Assembly (NCBI GenBank): GCA_040385645.1
Contig: JAZKGZ010000016.1
Span: forward strand, 123,888 to 187,887
Length of the DNA stretch: 64,000 nt
Direction of reading: 5' to 3'
Source of the DNA: JANXSS01 sp040385645
GTDB taxonomy: Bacteria; Pseudomonadota; Gammaproteobacteria; Burkholderiales; Burkholderiaceae_D
Under the pieces are notes generated by a model. It saw nothing but the letters and a program-made list of their open reading frames with translations. It was not told the origin of the DNA and did no database searches. Of the stretch, positions 17,361-26,349 are shown in pieces; the first letter of the stretch is position 1, and each line of letters opens with the position of its first letter. The position numbers were made by a program, and so were the translations under genes.

Positions 17361-18369
17361 GCAGTTTCTCCAAAATATTGTCGGCGAGCGATGGGTCGAT
17401 GTCGGCGCTAACCGGCACGAACCATAGCCGGGCATCGTTGGCCAGCGCTTCGATTTTCCGACATTTTACTGCATCCTTCTCGGTCATCAGGATGATATCT
17501 GCATGACAATTTGAAAAAGTCGATGCGGTAAAAACATGATGATCCGGCAGGGGCATGTGTTCAAATACCAATCCTGCACCGCGCAAACTGTCGAAGAATC
17601 GTATCGGATTTCCCATGCCGGCAACTGCAACGATCACCGGTATCGGCACGATTGCAGCGATGTCGGTGAGTGTGTAAGTGTAAGTAGGATCGTGCAACCA
17701 GTGTGCAGCCGCCACCTCCAGACGCATCGTCGTAGCTACCCCGCCACCGGCCGCATTGCGTTTGCCTGCGGCTCGAACCGGTGCCGTGCCGATATTGCAA
17801 ACCTCGAAATCGCGATGCCGGTCCGGCGGTTCGCGCAAAGGGCCGGCCGGCAGCAACCAGCCATTGCCAAGGCCACGCGCATCGCCGAGAACGATCTCGA
17901 TGGTTCGGGCAAGCCGGTAATGCTGCAAACCGTCGTCGGCGACGATGACATCTGTTTCAGGGTAGGTCGCAAGCAGAGACTGGCCTGCCGCAACCCGGTC
18001 GGCACCGACCACGACCGGGCAACCCGTGCGTTGCGCGATCAGTACCGGCTCGTCGCCGACGTAGAACGGATCGGATTCCGGCTGCGCATGGCGCAAGCCT
18101 GCGCCCTTACCACCGTAGCCACGCGAGATGACGCCAGGGCGATAGCCGGCTTCACGCAATTTCTCCACTAGCCAAATGGTAAACGGCGTCTTGCCAGTGC
18201 CGCCGATAAAAATATTACCGACTACGATCACCGGAACCGGTAGACAAACGGCTTTCAACCAACCGTGTACATAGGCGAAGCGCCGGGCAGCTACCGCCAA
18301 TCGGAACAGCATCGACATTGGCCACAAGATTCTGGCGACAACGCCGCGATGCATCCAGCTGCTCAGCAT
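17341..18369 (-). CDS. lpxK: Tetraacyldisaccharide 4'-kinase LpxK
   Basis: Phosphorylates the lipid A precursor at the 4' position on the inner leaflet of the inner membrane. An N-terminal membrane-associated helix (WPMSMLFRLAVAARR) is followed by the P-loop VVGNIFIGGTGKTP (about 60) and VISRGYGG. ADDGLQHYRL carries the conserved Asp pair, and MTEKDAVKC lies near the end. The frame is open to a GTG at 18465, inside exbD, adding 32 charged residues. I prefer the ATG at 18369 (342 residues) because it matches the family N-terminus, but the start is not certain. Confidence 0.92.
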   Translation of the reverse strand: MLSSWMHRGVVARILWPMSMLFRLAVAARRFAYVHGWLKAVCLPVPVIVVGNIFIGGTGKTPFTIWLVEKLREAGYRPGVISRGYGGKGAGLRHAQPESDPFYVGDEPVLIAQRTGCPVVVGADRVAAGQSLLATYPETDVIVADDGLQHYRLARTIEIVLGDARGLGNGWLLPAGPLREPPDRHRDFEVCNIGTAPVRAAGKRNAAGGGVATTMRLEVAAAHWLHDPTYTYTLTDIAAIVPIPVIVAVAGMGNPIRFFDSLRGAGLVFEHMPLPDHHVFTASTFSNCHADIILMTEKDAVKCRKIEALANDARLWFVPVSADIDPSLADNILEKLRGSATT

Positions 18370-18451
18370 GAACGACCGAAACTCTCCAGAGGCCGCGGGC
18401 GTTCCAGAGACCTCGATATTTTTCAGCTGGCTCTTGAGCTTGCTGAAGCGC

Positions 18452-18886
18452 TTACTTTTTGCCACTGGTCTGCGCGGCGAACGTCACCCGGTCGAATCCT
18501 GCAAGGCGTGCTGCTTCGAGAACATTGATCACCGATTGATGGGCAGCGGTAGCATCGGCATTGATAATCACGATCGGGCCTTTCTGGCCCACGGTGATGC
18601 CGATCAAAGAGGCCTTTAATTCATCGGCCAAGCCGCTGGCCTCGCGTGACGTCACGCGCGTGTTATTGACCGCATAATTCCCCTGAGGGTCGACCGCTAC
18701 ATTGATTTCGAAAGGCTGCTGCAAGGCCTTATCGGCATCGGCCGTCGGCAGCGTTACTTGCAGCGCTGTAAACTTGCTGTAAGTCGTGCTGACCATCAAA
18801 AAAATCAGCACCACCAGCAACACGTCGATGAATGGAATCAGGTTGATTTCCGGATCTTCACGGCCACGGCCTTTGCGAAAATTCAT
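18452..18886 (-). CDS. exbD: ExbD/TolR-family biopolymer transport protein
   Basis: Inner-membrane partner of ExbB that uses proton motive force to energise TonB-type transport. The 144 residues have one N-terminal membrane span (INLIPFIDVLLVVLIFLMVSTTY) with the essential Asp, then a periplasmic domain. It lies 55 bases after exbB on the same strand. No tonB gene is in the window. TolR is the alternative, but no tolA or tolB follows and the lpxK linkage is typical of the ExbBD pair in Burkholderiales. Confidence 0.9.
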   Translation of the reverse strand: MNFRKGRGREDPEINLIPFIDVLLVVLIFLMVSTTYSKFTALQVTLPTADADKALQQPFEINVAVDPQGNYAVNNTRVTSREASGLADELKASLIGITVGQKGPIVIINADATAAHQSVINVLEAARLAGFDRVTFAAQTSGKK

Positions 18887-18941
18887 GTGTCGCTCTTCAT
18901 ATGGAACCTCTGGAACAAATCCGAAAACATTCAGCGTAAAA

Positions 18942-19559
18942 CTATCTGGCTACCTGAGCACGTTCGCGGTGCACGGTATCGACGAAACGGATGGCTTGCT
19001 GCTCCATGTCGACGATGAATCCATCCACCTGGGCACGGAAATGGCGATAGAACACCAGTGCCGGCATTGCGATGGCAAGGCCGAAGCCGGTGTTGTAGAG
19101 CGCCACCGAAATACCGTGTGCCAACTGCGCCGGATTGGTACCGGTAGCATTCTGCGCACCGAAAATTTCGATCATGCCGACCACGGTGCCGAACAGTCCC
19201 ATCAACGGTGCCAGGGTGGCGATAGTGCCGAGCGTCGTCAGGAAGCGTTCGAGATCGTGCGCGGTACCGCGCCCGGCTTCCTCGATCGATTCTTTCATCA
19301 GGTCGCGGGGAGAATCGACGTTACGCAATCCTGCAGCAAGCACTCGGCCGAGCGGCGAGTTCTTTTCAAGGGTAGCGACTACGCCATCGTCGACCCGGCC
19401 AGCCCGATGGACGCGGATGACTTCGTCGAGCAGATTTGATGGCAAGATGCGTGAACGGCGCAGAAACAAAATACGCTCGATGATCAGCGCTACGGCGATC
19501 ATCGAGGAAATCAGCAGTGGCCAGATCGGCCAGCCTGCAGCTTGAATAATGGCGAGCAA
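18942..19559 (-). CDS. exbB: ExbB/TolQ/MotA-family proton channel protein
   Basis: Partner of the neighbouring exbD product in a proton-driven energising complex. Three membrane spans are evident (PIWPLLISSMIAVALIIERI near 10-30; TLGTIATLAPLMGLFGTVVGMI near 110; VALYNTGFGLAIAMPALVFY near 155). I place the start at a TTG (19559) because AAGGAG lies six bases before it and the product then begins LAIIQAAGWPIWPLL as in homologues. The upstream 24 codons of open frame lack a ribosome-binding site. This gives 205 residues. Confidence 0.88.
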   Translation of the reverse strand: MLAIIQAAGWPIWPLLISSMIAVALIIERILFLRRSRILPSNLLDEVIRVHRAGRVDDGVVATLEKNSPLGRVLAAGLRNVDSPRDLMKESIEEAGRGTAHDLERFLTTLGTIATLAPLMGLFGTVVGMIEIFGAQNATGTNPAQLAHGISVALYNTGFGLAIAMPALVFYRHFRAQVDGFIVDMEQQAIRFVDTVHRERAQVAR

Positions 19560-19941
19560 ATCCGGCTCCTTGATTGAAATGATTACTTCGAGTAAGTGTG
19601 CGAATGTAACGTGTTGCTGGCTACCGGGCAAGTATCTTCAGCGTCGAACATCGTTCAAGGCTGCCATTCAAGTCAGCTGTTTAGCAAAAAACGCTTCGGA
19701 CTCCGCATAGAAATACTTATTCACACAAAATGTGGATAACTTTGTGCGTAAGCTGTTGCAAACGTTGGAAGCGATTGATTTCAAACAGTTTTCCGTTTAT
19801 GCGCATTTATCCGCCATTCAAAATTCAATTTAGAATTAACCGCCCCAACAAACGCCCATAAGAATCCAATGATGAAATCGCAAAGTTACTGCAGCATGCC
19901 CGATCCGACACGCCAGAGAGCTGCTTGCCCGAAGCAGTATC
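19560..19941. other. Gene-free region between exbB and xseA
   Basis: Divergent intergenic region that must contain both promoters. It holds a cluster of DnaA-box-like sites (listed separately) and, to their right, an AT-rich stretch of about 90 bases up to 19845. No RNA gene is seen. Confidence 0.6.
19717..19751. promoter_or_regulatory. Inverted pair of DnaA-box-like sites plus a third near match
   Basis: TTATTCACA on the plus strand is followed five bases later by TGTGGATAA, which is TTATCCACA on the minus strand; both match the DnaA box TTATNCACA perfectly. A third copy on the minus strand (TTACGCACA) has one mismatch. A regulatory DnaA site is more likely than an origin, since no dnaA, dnaN or rpmH is near. 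Confidence 0.55.
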
Positions 19942-21357
19942 ATGTCCGTTGAGCCGATGCTCCCGAAGTTGCCTCCGAACCTGCTGCCAGACATGAACAG
20001 CGCTGCCGGCGACACGCCACCGGTACTGAGTGTTTCGGCATTGAACCAGGCCGTCGCCCGGTTGCTCGAGCGTAGTTTTCCTTTGGCCTGGATCTCCGGC
20101 GAGGTATCGAATTTCACTCGCGCTGCTTCAGGGCATTGGTATTTCACACTGAAAGACGATACGGCGCAGGTACGTGCAGTCATGTTTCGTGGTCGGGCGC
20201 AATATGCAGACTTCTTGCCGCGTGAGGGTGACAAAGTCGAGGTCAGGGCATTGGTATCGCTGTACGCAGCGCGTGGGGATTTCCAACTGGGCGTTGAAGC
20301 CATTCGCCGCGCTGGCGTCGGTAATTTATTCGAGGCGTTCCTGCAACTCAAGGCACGATTAGGCAAAGAAGGATTGTTCGATCCGACTACGAAACGCCCG
20401 ATACCGGATTTTGCGCGCCGCATCGGCATCGTCACTAGTCCTCAAGCAGCGGCATTGCAGGATGTGCTGAGCGCATTGCAAAGACGCGCGCCGCACTGTG
20501 AAATCGTGGTGTACCCGACACCCGTTCAGGGTGCCGGTGCCGGTGTAAAAATCGCAGCAGCTATCACGGTTGCTGCCGTACGCAACGAATGTGATGTGCT
20601 GCTGATTTGTCGTGGCGGCGGCAGCATCGAGGATCTTTGGGCATTCAATGATGAATTAGTCGCCAGGGCGCTCGTGGCCTGCCCGATGCCTGTCATTAGT
20701 GGCGTCGGCCACGAAACCGACTTCACCATCGCCGATTTTGCGGCCGATCTGCGGGCACCGACACCAACTGCGGCTGCGGAGATGGCAACGCGCCCCAGCA
20801 GCCAGTGGCAAACTCAATTGAATGCCGCTGGCGAAGCGTTAGTGCGAGCATTTCGCCGTGAACATGCCGGGCGCTGCCAGACCTTGGACTGGATCGCGCG
20901 CAGGCTGGTCAATCCGCGTGCACACGTGGATCGGGTACGTCAAAACCTGCAGGGATGGCAGCAACGGCTAGTGCAGGCTAATCGGATCCCGCTGTCAACA
21001 GCGCGGCACGCTTTGGCGCAGCTATCTACACGCCTGACGGGGGAATTGCCGGATACGCGCTCGCATCGGCTGCAACTGTCCATGCAGGCACGACGCCTGT
21101 CGGCTCGAACGGCTGGGATGATTTTCCAGCAGCGGCAATCATTGTCGTCTTTATCGACGCAACTCGAACTGTTAAATCCGCAAAGAACGTTGGAACGCGG
21201 CTACGCCATCGTCACAACGGTGGACGATACCGTGGTGCGCTCACCGCAGGCGCTGCATGGGCAGCGGCAGATCGATCTCCGACTAGCCGAAGGCAGCGCG
21301 CGAATCAATATCGAATCGATAGAGGCGACGACGAAAGTTGCAACCGATCCGGCGTGA
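19942..21357 (+). CDS. xseA: Exodeoxyribonuclease VII large subunit XseA
   Basis: Catalytic subunit of exonuclease VII, which degrades single-stranded DNA in both directions. The 471 residues show the N-terminal OB-fold (LAWISGEVSNFTRAASGHWYFTLKD), the core with RIGIVTSPQAAALQD, LICRGGGSIEDLWAFNDE and VISGVGHETDFTIADFAADLRAPTPTAAAE, and a helical C-terminus ending in LERGYAIVT. An internal ATG 17 codons downstream is an alternative start; neither has a strong ribosome-binding site. The small subunit xseB is not adjacent. Confidence 0.95.
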   Translation: MSVEPMLPKLPPNLLPDMNSAAGDTPPVLSVSALNQAVARLLERSFPLAWISGEVSNFTRAASGHWYFTLKDDTAQVRAVMFRGRAQYADFLPREGDKVEVRALVSLYAARGDFQLGVEAIRRAGVGNLFEAFLQLKARLGKEGLFDPTTKRPIPDFARRIGIVTSPQAAALQDVLSALQRRAPHCEIVVYPTPVQGAGAGVKIAAAITVAAVRNECDVLLICRGGGSIEDLWAFNDELVARALVACPMPVISGVGHETDFTIADFAADLRAPTPTAAAEMATRPSSQWQTQLNAAGEALVRAFRREHAGRCQTLDWIARRLVNPRAHVDRVRQNLQGWQQRLVQANRIPLSTARHALAQLSTRLTGELPDTRSHRLQLSMQARRLSARTAGMIFQQRQSLSSLSTQLELLNPQRTLERGYAIVTTVDDTVVRSPQALHGQRQIDLRLAEGSARINIESIEATTKVATDPA

Positions 21358-21484
21358 AAGCAGCGGGCACGTATCGGCCTTACAATGTAGCGCTACCGTG
21401 CATTTGTGACAACGATCGACCGCTATCAGGTATAGCTACATCCATTAATACCCATCAACGATTCTTAACAATCAAAGGACGACC

Positions 21485-22063
21485 ATGGAACATACACTCC
21501 CACCTCTGCCCTATGCAATAGATGCTTTGGCTCCGCACATTTCCAAAGAGACGCTGGAATATCATTACGGCAAACACCACCAGACCTATGTCACCAATTT
21601 GAATAATTTGATCAAGGGTTCTGAATTTGAAAACGCCCCGCTCGAAGACATCGTTCGCAAAGCCTCGGGTGGTGTTTTCAATAACGCAGCGCAGGTCTGG
21701 AACCATACGTTTTATTGGCATTGCATGACACCTGCCGGCGCTGGCGCGCCGAGCGGTGCGCTCGCTGCGGCAATCGATGCGAAATACGGCTCGTTCGATA
21801 AATTCAAAGAAGAATTCGGCAAGTCGTGCGCCGGCAACTTCGGCTCCGGATGGACCTGGCTCGTAAAAAAATCGGACGGCGGGGTCGACATCGTCAATAC
21901 ATCCAATGCCGCCACACCATTAACCGGCAGCGATAAGCCATTGCTAACCTGCGATGTTTGGGAACATGCGTATTACATTGATTTTCGCAATGCCCGGCCA
22001 AAATATGTCGAAACCTTTTGGAAATTGGTGAATTGGGATTTCGTCGCCAAAAACTTTGCGTAA
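21485..22063 (+). CDS. sodB: Iron superoxide dismutase SodB
   Basis: Cytosolic superoxide dismutase, 192 residues as in FeSOD. The metal ligands are visible in YHYGKHHQTY (His 27), NHTFYWH (His 74) and CDVWEHAYYID (Asp and His near 157-161). The GNFGSGWTWLVKK segment is of the Fe/Mn family, and residues around it favour the iron type. AAAGGACG precedes the ATG. It is monocistronic between xseA and the convergent glycerate kinase gene. Confidence 0.96.
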   Translation: MEHTLPPLPYAIDALAPHISKETLEYHYGKHHQTYVTNLNNLIKGSEFENAPLEDIVRKASGGVFNNAAQVWNHTFYWHCMTPAGAGAPSGALAAAIDAKYGSFDKFKEEFGKSCAGNFGSGWTWLVKKSDGGVDIVNTSNAATPLTGSDKPLLTCDVWEHAYYIDFRNARPKYVETFWKLVNWDFVAKNFA

Positions 22064-22072
22064 GTCATCGTT

Positions 22073-23347
22073 CTAGATCAACAACATGGCCCGAAAATCG
22101 TTGACGTTGGTGCGCGTGGGGCCGGTGACGATCAAGTCACCGAGCGCACTGAAAAACCGATAGCCATCGTTGTTGTCCAGAAGTGTCGCTGCCGACAGCC
22201 CGAGCGCTGCGGCACGCGATAGCGAATCGGGCTTGAGCAAAGCCCCGCAATTATCGGCCGATCCGTCTATGCCATCGGTATCGGCGGCCAGTGCATAAAT
22301 GCCGTTCGATCCTTCCAATGCACAAGCCAGGCTTAATAGAAACTCGGTGTTGCGCCCGCCCTGCCCGTTGCCCCTCACCGTCACAGTAGTTTCACCACCT
22401 GAGAGCACCACGCACGGGGCGGTAAATGGCTGACCGTATACATTAACCTGCCGTGCGATCGCAGCATGGACAACACCGACCTCTCTAGCCTCACCCTCGA
22501 TCCGGTCAGAAAGAATATGCACGGCCAAGCCAGCCTTGCGCGCAATTGCGGCAACAGCTTCCAGCGCATGCTGCGCCGTAGCGATGACATGATGAGAATG
22601 TCGCGCAAAGCGGGCGTCGCCCGGTTTGGGTGTTTCCCAAGTATTCCGGGAAAGTTGATCGTTGATGAAGTCCGGTATCGGAATAGCGTATCGGCGCAGG
22701 ATTGCCAGCGCATCGGCGCAGGTACTGGCGTCAGGCAGTGTCGGACCGCTAGCGATGATTGCCGGATCGTCACCGGGAATATCCGAAATTGCCAACGTCA
22801 TCAGTCGGGCCGGCGCGCATGCCAGTGCGAGCCGGCCGCCCTTGATCGCCGACAGATGCTTGCGTACGCAATTCATTTCAAAAATGGTCGCACCGCTTTT
22901 TAGCAAAGCGGTGTTGATCTCTTGTTTATTCGCGAGCGTGATACCTGCGGCCGGCAAGGTCAGCAATGCCGACCCGCCGCCGGACATCAAGCAGATCACC
23001 AGATCATCGGCATTTAACCCCTTTACCATCTCGAGCGTGCGCAGTGCTGCTTTTTGCCCTGCAATATCGGGCACCGGATGTGCGGCCTCGAGAATTTCGA
23101 TGCGGCCGCAGGCGGCCCCATGCCCATAGCGGGTGACGACTAGGCCACTTAGCGGACCCTGCCATTGCCGGTCGACACAGGCAGCCATGGCAGCGGCGGC
23201 TTTGCCAGCACCGATTACCACTGTGCGCCCTGTAGGCAACGCCGGAAGGTATCTCGGCAGACATTTTTCAGGTGCAACGCTAGCTACTGCAGCCTCGAAG
23301 AGATGCAGTAGAAATCCGCTGGGATCAGTTTTGAAATCGGCAGACAT
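22073..23347 (-). CDS. Glycerate 2-kinase, MOFRL family (GckA/TtuD type)
   Basis: Phosphorylates glycerate, probably to 2-phosphoglycerate, linking glyoxylate, tartrate or serine degradation to glycolysis. The 424 residues from MSADFKTDPSG show the N-terminal Rossmann-like domain (VVIGAGKAAAAMA at about 42; CLMSGGGSALLTLPAAGI at about 118; AISDIPGDDPAIIASGPT at about 200). The MOFRL C-terminal domain follows (LSGGETTVTVRGNGQGGRNTEFLL; ALAADTDGIDGSADNCGA). The start with the conserved FLLHLFEAAV was preferred to a 30-codon longer frame. It converges with sodB. Confidence 0.92.
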   Translation of the reverse strand: MSADFKTDPSGFLLHLFEAAVASVAPEKCLPRYLPALPTGRTVVIGAGKAAAAMAACVDRQWQGPLSGLVVTRYGHGAACGRIEILEAAHPVPDIAGQKAALRTLEMVKGLNADDLVICLMSGGGSALLTLPAAGITLANKQEINTALLKSGATIFEMNCVRKHLSAIKGGRLALACAPARLMTLAISDIPGDDPAIIASGPTLPDASTCADALAILRRYAIPIPDFINDQLSRNTWETPKPGDARFARHSHHVIATAQHALEAVAAIARKAGLAVHILSDRIEGEAREVGVVHAAIARQVNVYGQPFTAPCVVLSGGETTVTVRGNGQGGRNTEFLLSLACALEGSNGIYALAADTDGIDGSADNCGALLKPDSLSRAAALGLSAATLLDNNDGYRFFSALGDLIVTGPTRTNVNDFRAMLLI

Positions 23348-23836
23348 TAAGCGCCCAGCAGTGAATTTGTTGCAAAATAGTTCCTCATAGCAATATAAAT
23401 CCACTGTTTTTTCTGCGCAATTCTCATCATACCGCACACTGCGGAGTGACCACTTGCCTTGTCCGTAGAGCCCTCGGAGCGCAGAACAATTCGTTTTTGA
23501 TAAGGTTATTTAGACAGCTAAAAATCCCACCAATAGTCAATTAATACAATTAATTATTTCTTCGGAATATCGGTATTTTATTTACTTATGGTATTTTTTT
23601 TACTATGCTCAGGTTGTGTTTCGGCTGCCCTTCATAGACAACTTAGCTAAGGGACGCCGTTGAAAAATTATTCAGTGCAACAAACTTCTGGTTTTCGAAT
23701 ACTAGGGCGAATTTGAGATTTTTTCCAGATTTCTGCTGCTTCGAACGCTTGAATCGCGGTAATAAAACGACCAATGGCCTCGGCAATAATTGCCCCATGG
23801 AATCTGCATCACAGTTTTATCTATACAGGAAATATC
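23348..23836. other. Gene-free AT-rich interval
   Basis: About 490 bases with a strongly AT-rich core at 23510-23620. It must hold the promoters of the glycerate kinase gene (minus) and the response regulator (plus). I see a perfect 10-bp palindrome CTTAGCTAAG at about 23642 but no RNA gene, repeat or clear hexamer pair. Confidence 0.5.
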
Positions 23837-24595
23837 ATGAAAATCGCCTGCTGCACTCGCCACGATAAAGTTTTCCGTTACGTACAAGATGCACTGGCAC
23901 CGAGTCATATCGAATGCGAGCATTTTGTTTCCGAAGCGGCACTGCTACGCACTTTGCGTCGCCGGACTTTCGATTTGATCGTTGTCGATTCCGACAATCA
24001 GATGCCAAACGACGCGCCGGTGTTTTCATGGTTGAACTGCCGCACTGATGAAAGTACGCCAGTGGTGCTCCTGTCCTCCACCCATCGAGAAGGTCAGTTG
24101 GCTTTCGCACTCGATGCCGGCGCTGACGATTTCGTGGTCAATGCCTTTGACTCAGCCGAATTGGTCGCCCGCTTGCAGGCAGTGCTGCGTCGCTACCGAC
24201 CCAAGACCGCACGGCGCTCCATCGAAATCGGTGGCTTTGCCCTTGATCGAGAATCGCGTCGCCTGCTGGACAACGGAATGCCCGTCGCTCTGACTTCACG
24301 GGAATTTACGATGGCCTGGTTGCTGTTTTCCTCGCCTGGCATGTATTTCTCGCGGGATGCCATCAGCGTATCGATATGGGGCGTCGACAGCGACGTAGCC
24401 AGCCGCACGATCGAGCAACACGTTTATAAATTACGCAAGAAACTGCAGTTGAGCGAGGAGCGTGGTGTCATCATACGCACTGCCTACACCCATGGATACC
24501 GACTCGAAATCTGTGCGCAAGCACCAGTTGCAAACGGGTTGCTGCGCACTGGCGCAATACCACTTGCAGGCAGTGCAATGGCCGAACTAGCCTAA
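23837..24595 (+). CDS. OmpR/PhoB-type winged-helix regulator with a degenerate receiver
   Basis: DNA-binding protein of 252 residues; AGGAAATATC before the ATG at 23837 fixes the start. The C-terminal half (about 130-225) is a clear OmpR winged helix (LTSREFTMAWLLFSSPG, SIWGVDSDVASRTIEQHVYKLRKKL, IIRTAYTHGYRLE). The receiver half keeps a possible phospho-acceptor Asp (DLIVVDSDN). It lacks the acidic pair at the end of strand 1 (IACCTRHD) and the conserved Lys of the KPF loop (VNAFDSAEL instead), so phosphorylation is doubtful. No histidine kinase is adjacent. Target genes are unknown. Confidence 0.85.
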   Translation: MKIACCTRHDKVFRYVQDALAPSHIECEHFVSEAALLRTLRRRTFDLIVVDSDNQMPNDAPVFSWLNCRTDESTPVVLLSSTHREGQLAFALDAGADDFVVNAFDSAELVARLQAVLRRYRPKTARRSIEIGGFALDRESRRLLDNGMPVALTSREFTMAWLLFSSPGMYFSRDAISVSIWGVDSDVASRTIEQHVYKLRKKLQLSEERGVIIRTAYTHGYRLEICAQAPVANGLLRTGAIPLAGSAMAELA

Positions 24596-24620
24596 CTAAT
24601 CACTGCGCTTATCGATAGCA

Positions 24621-24660
24621 TGCCCGGCACATTCTTAAATGTGCCGGGCATTTTTTATTT
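24621..24660 (+). terminator. Strong Rho-independent terminator after the regulator gene
   Basis: A perfect 13-bp stem (TGCCCGGCACATT / AATGTGCCGGGCA) with a CTTA loop is followed by TTTTTTATTT. It lies 25 bases after the regulator stop and slightly overlaps the end of the convergent small gene. Confidence 0.93.
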
Positions 24661-24957
24661 GCGATCGAACACGACATTAGCTTGATGGCTCAAGACGTCG
24701 CCCGAGTAGCACACCGACTGCAATGTCTCTTGTTGCCGACATGTCGTCTCGTCGTCGAATTGCCGGGTGACCGTCAGGTTGCCGACCTCACCTACCGAAT
24801 ACCAGGATAGCCGGTCATACACAGCGAACGAGCGAATCAAACCTGCCTCGACCGCAAGCCCTGCACTGCCTGCTATCACCGCAGCGACGCACATCGTCGA
24901 TCGGGCAAGGTGCTCCAAATTCCAGAAATTGCCGCCAACCCGTTTTAAGATCGCCAT
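24655..24957 (-). CDS. Hypothetical single-span membrane or secreted protein
   Basis: A 100-residue product of unknown function. AAGGAG seven bases before the ATG at 24957 supports it as real. Residues about 27-48 (TMCVAAVIAGSAGLAVEAGLI) form one membrane span, and the rest, with three cysteines, would lie on one side. No domain is recognised. It stands alone between a terminator and a divergent hydrolase gene. Confidence 0.55.
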   Translation of the reverse strand: MAILKRVGGNFWNLEHLARSTMCVAAVIAGSAGLAVEAGLIRSFAVYDRLSWYSVGEVGNLTVTRQFDDETTCRQQETLQSVCYSGDVLSHQANVVFDRK

Positions 24958-25132
24958 AAGATTTCTCCTTAGCAACTATCTTATGTTGCCACGGATCTTG
25001 TCGCGCATCGAAGTTTTCTTTGCGACATCACGAAAAAAAGACAAGCGAAAATTTCCCACAGCACAAACTTGTGTTTGAGCAACTTCGTGATTAAAATAAA
25101 TTTATTGTTCCAAGGCAAATGTGGGGGCACTG

Positions 25133-26317
25133 ATGTTTCGATGTGTACCAGCTCAGTTCAAGCGAAATAGTCGATTTCGTGGCTTGAAGCGCCTGCAATC
25201 GATGCTCGTGCGCTGCGCTGTCACCTGTGCTGCTCTATCGGTGCTGCCAGCACAGGCGTTAATCGAAATGCAGTTTGCCGAACAGGTGATCATGATTCCT
25301 ACAGCGTCAAGCAAGCCAGGTGTTGAGCTGGAGACTACTATCTATCGCCCACCGGGGGAGGGGCCGTTTCCAGTACTGATCATGAATCACGGCAAAGCAC
25401 GCGGCAACCCTCGTCATCAAGAACGCGACCGCTTCGTTGCTATCAGCCGTGAGTTCGTCAAGCGAGGATATGCTGTCGTCGTGCCGATGCGCACTGGTTT
25501 CTCGAACTCAGGCGGTAATTATGTCGACGATGGTTGCAGCCTTACTACAAACGGTCAAACGCAGGCGAACGACATTCAAAGCGTTGTCGAACATCTAAAC
25601 AAGCAGTCGTGGGTAAGCAAAGATCGAATCGTCGTTGCCGGACAATCCCACGGCGGACTCGCCACCCTGGCTTTTGGAACACGCAATATCAGCGGCATAC
25701 GCGGTTTAATCAACTTTGCCGGCGGTTTGAAAACGGACAGCGGCCCGTGTCAGTGGAAGTTGGCATTGGCAGGCGCTTTTGCCGACTACGGCGCGAAAAC
25801 CCGGATACCGAGCCTGTGGTTTTACGGCGCGAATGACAGTTATTTCGATCCAGCACTAGCGGCGACACTCCACGAAGCATTCGTCAGTGCCGGGGGTTCG
25901 GCGCGTTTAATAGCATTTTCAGCATTCAAACAAGATGCTCACGCAATGAGCGGCAGCCGGGATGGTGTCAAAATCTGGTGGCCAGAAACCGAACGGTTTT
26001 TAAAGCAACTAGGTATGCCCACAGATGAAGTGGTAAGTCTTGGTGCTGAACCGCGGCTACCCAAAACTGCTTATGCTGCAATCGATAATATCGATGCGAT
26101 ACCTTATCTTCAACAACATGGCCGCGAGCAATACAAAGTGTTTTTGGGAAAATCCGCGCCGCGTGCATTTGCCGTTTCTACCAGCGGCGGGTGGAGTTGG
26201 GCGGAGGATGGCGACGACCCAATAGCGCGCGTGCTGGCAAGTTGTCAGCGCAGCAGCGGACAACCCTGTACGTTATATGCGATCGACGATGATGTCGTTT
26301 GGAATAATCGCCGATAA
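25133..26317 (+). CDS. Secreted alpha/beta-hydrolase (dienelactone-hydrolase/peptidase S9-like)
   Basis: Probable exported serine hydrolase of about 394 residues. A basic N-terminus and hydrophobic stretch (VRCAVTCAALSVLPAQA) form a signal peptide, longer than usual if the ATG at 25133 is right; an internal Met at about residue 24 is an alternative. The nucleophile elbow is GQSHGG (about 175), with a likely acid in GANDSYFDP and His in QDAHAMSG. The extra C-terminal 100 residues with two late Cys have no recognised domain. The substrate is unknown. A G-rich ribosome-binding site precedes the start. Confidence 0.8.
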   Translation: MFRCVPAQFKRNSRFRGLKRLQSMLVRCAVTCAALSVLPAQALIEMQFAEQVIMIPTASSKPGVELETTIYRPPGEGPFPVLIMNHGKARGNPRHQERDRFVAISREFVKRGYAVVVPMRTGFSNSGGNYVDDGCSLTTNGQTQANDIQSVVEHLNKQSWVSKDRIVVAGQSHGGLATLAFGTRNISGIRGLINFAGGLKTDSGPCQWKLALAGAFADYGAKTRIPSLWFYGANDSYFDPALAATLHEAFVSAGGSARLIAFSAFKQDAHAMSGSRDGVKIWWPETERFLKQLGMPTDEVVSLGAEPRLPKTAYAAIDNIDAIPYLQQHGREQYKVFLGKSAPRAFAVSTSGGWSWAEDGDDPIARVLASCQRSSGQPCTLYAIDDDVVWNNRR

Positions 26318-26349
26318 CCGCGCGTTAAAGTTAATTCGACCAACTGAAT

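Noticed and set aside
19717..19845. Chromosomal replication origin
   Set aside because: DnaA boxes and AT-rich DNA are present, but there are only two or three boxes and no dnaA, dnaN, gyrB, rpmH or parAB nearby.
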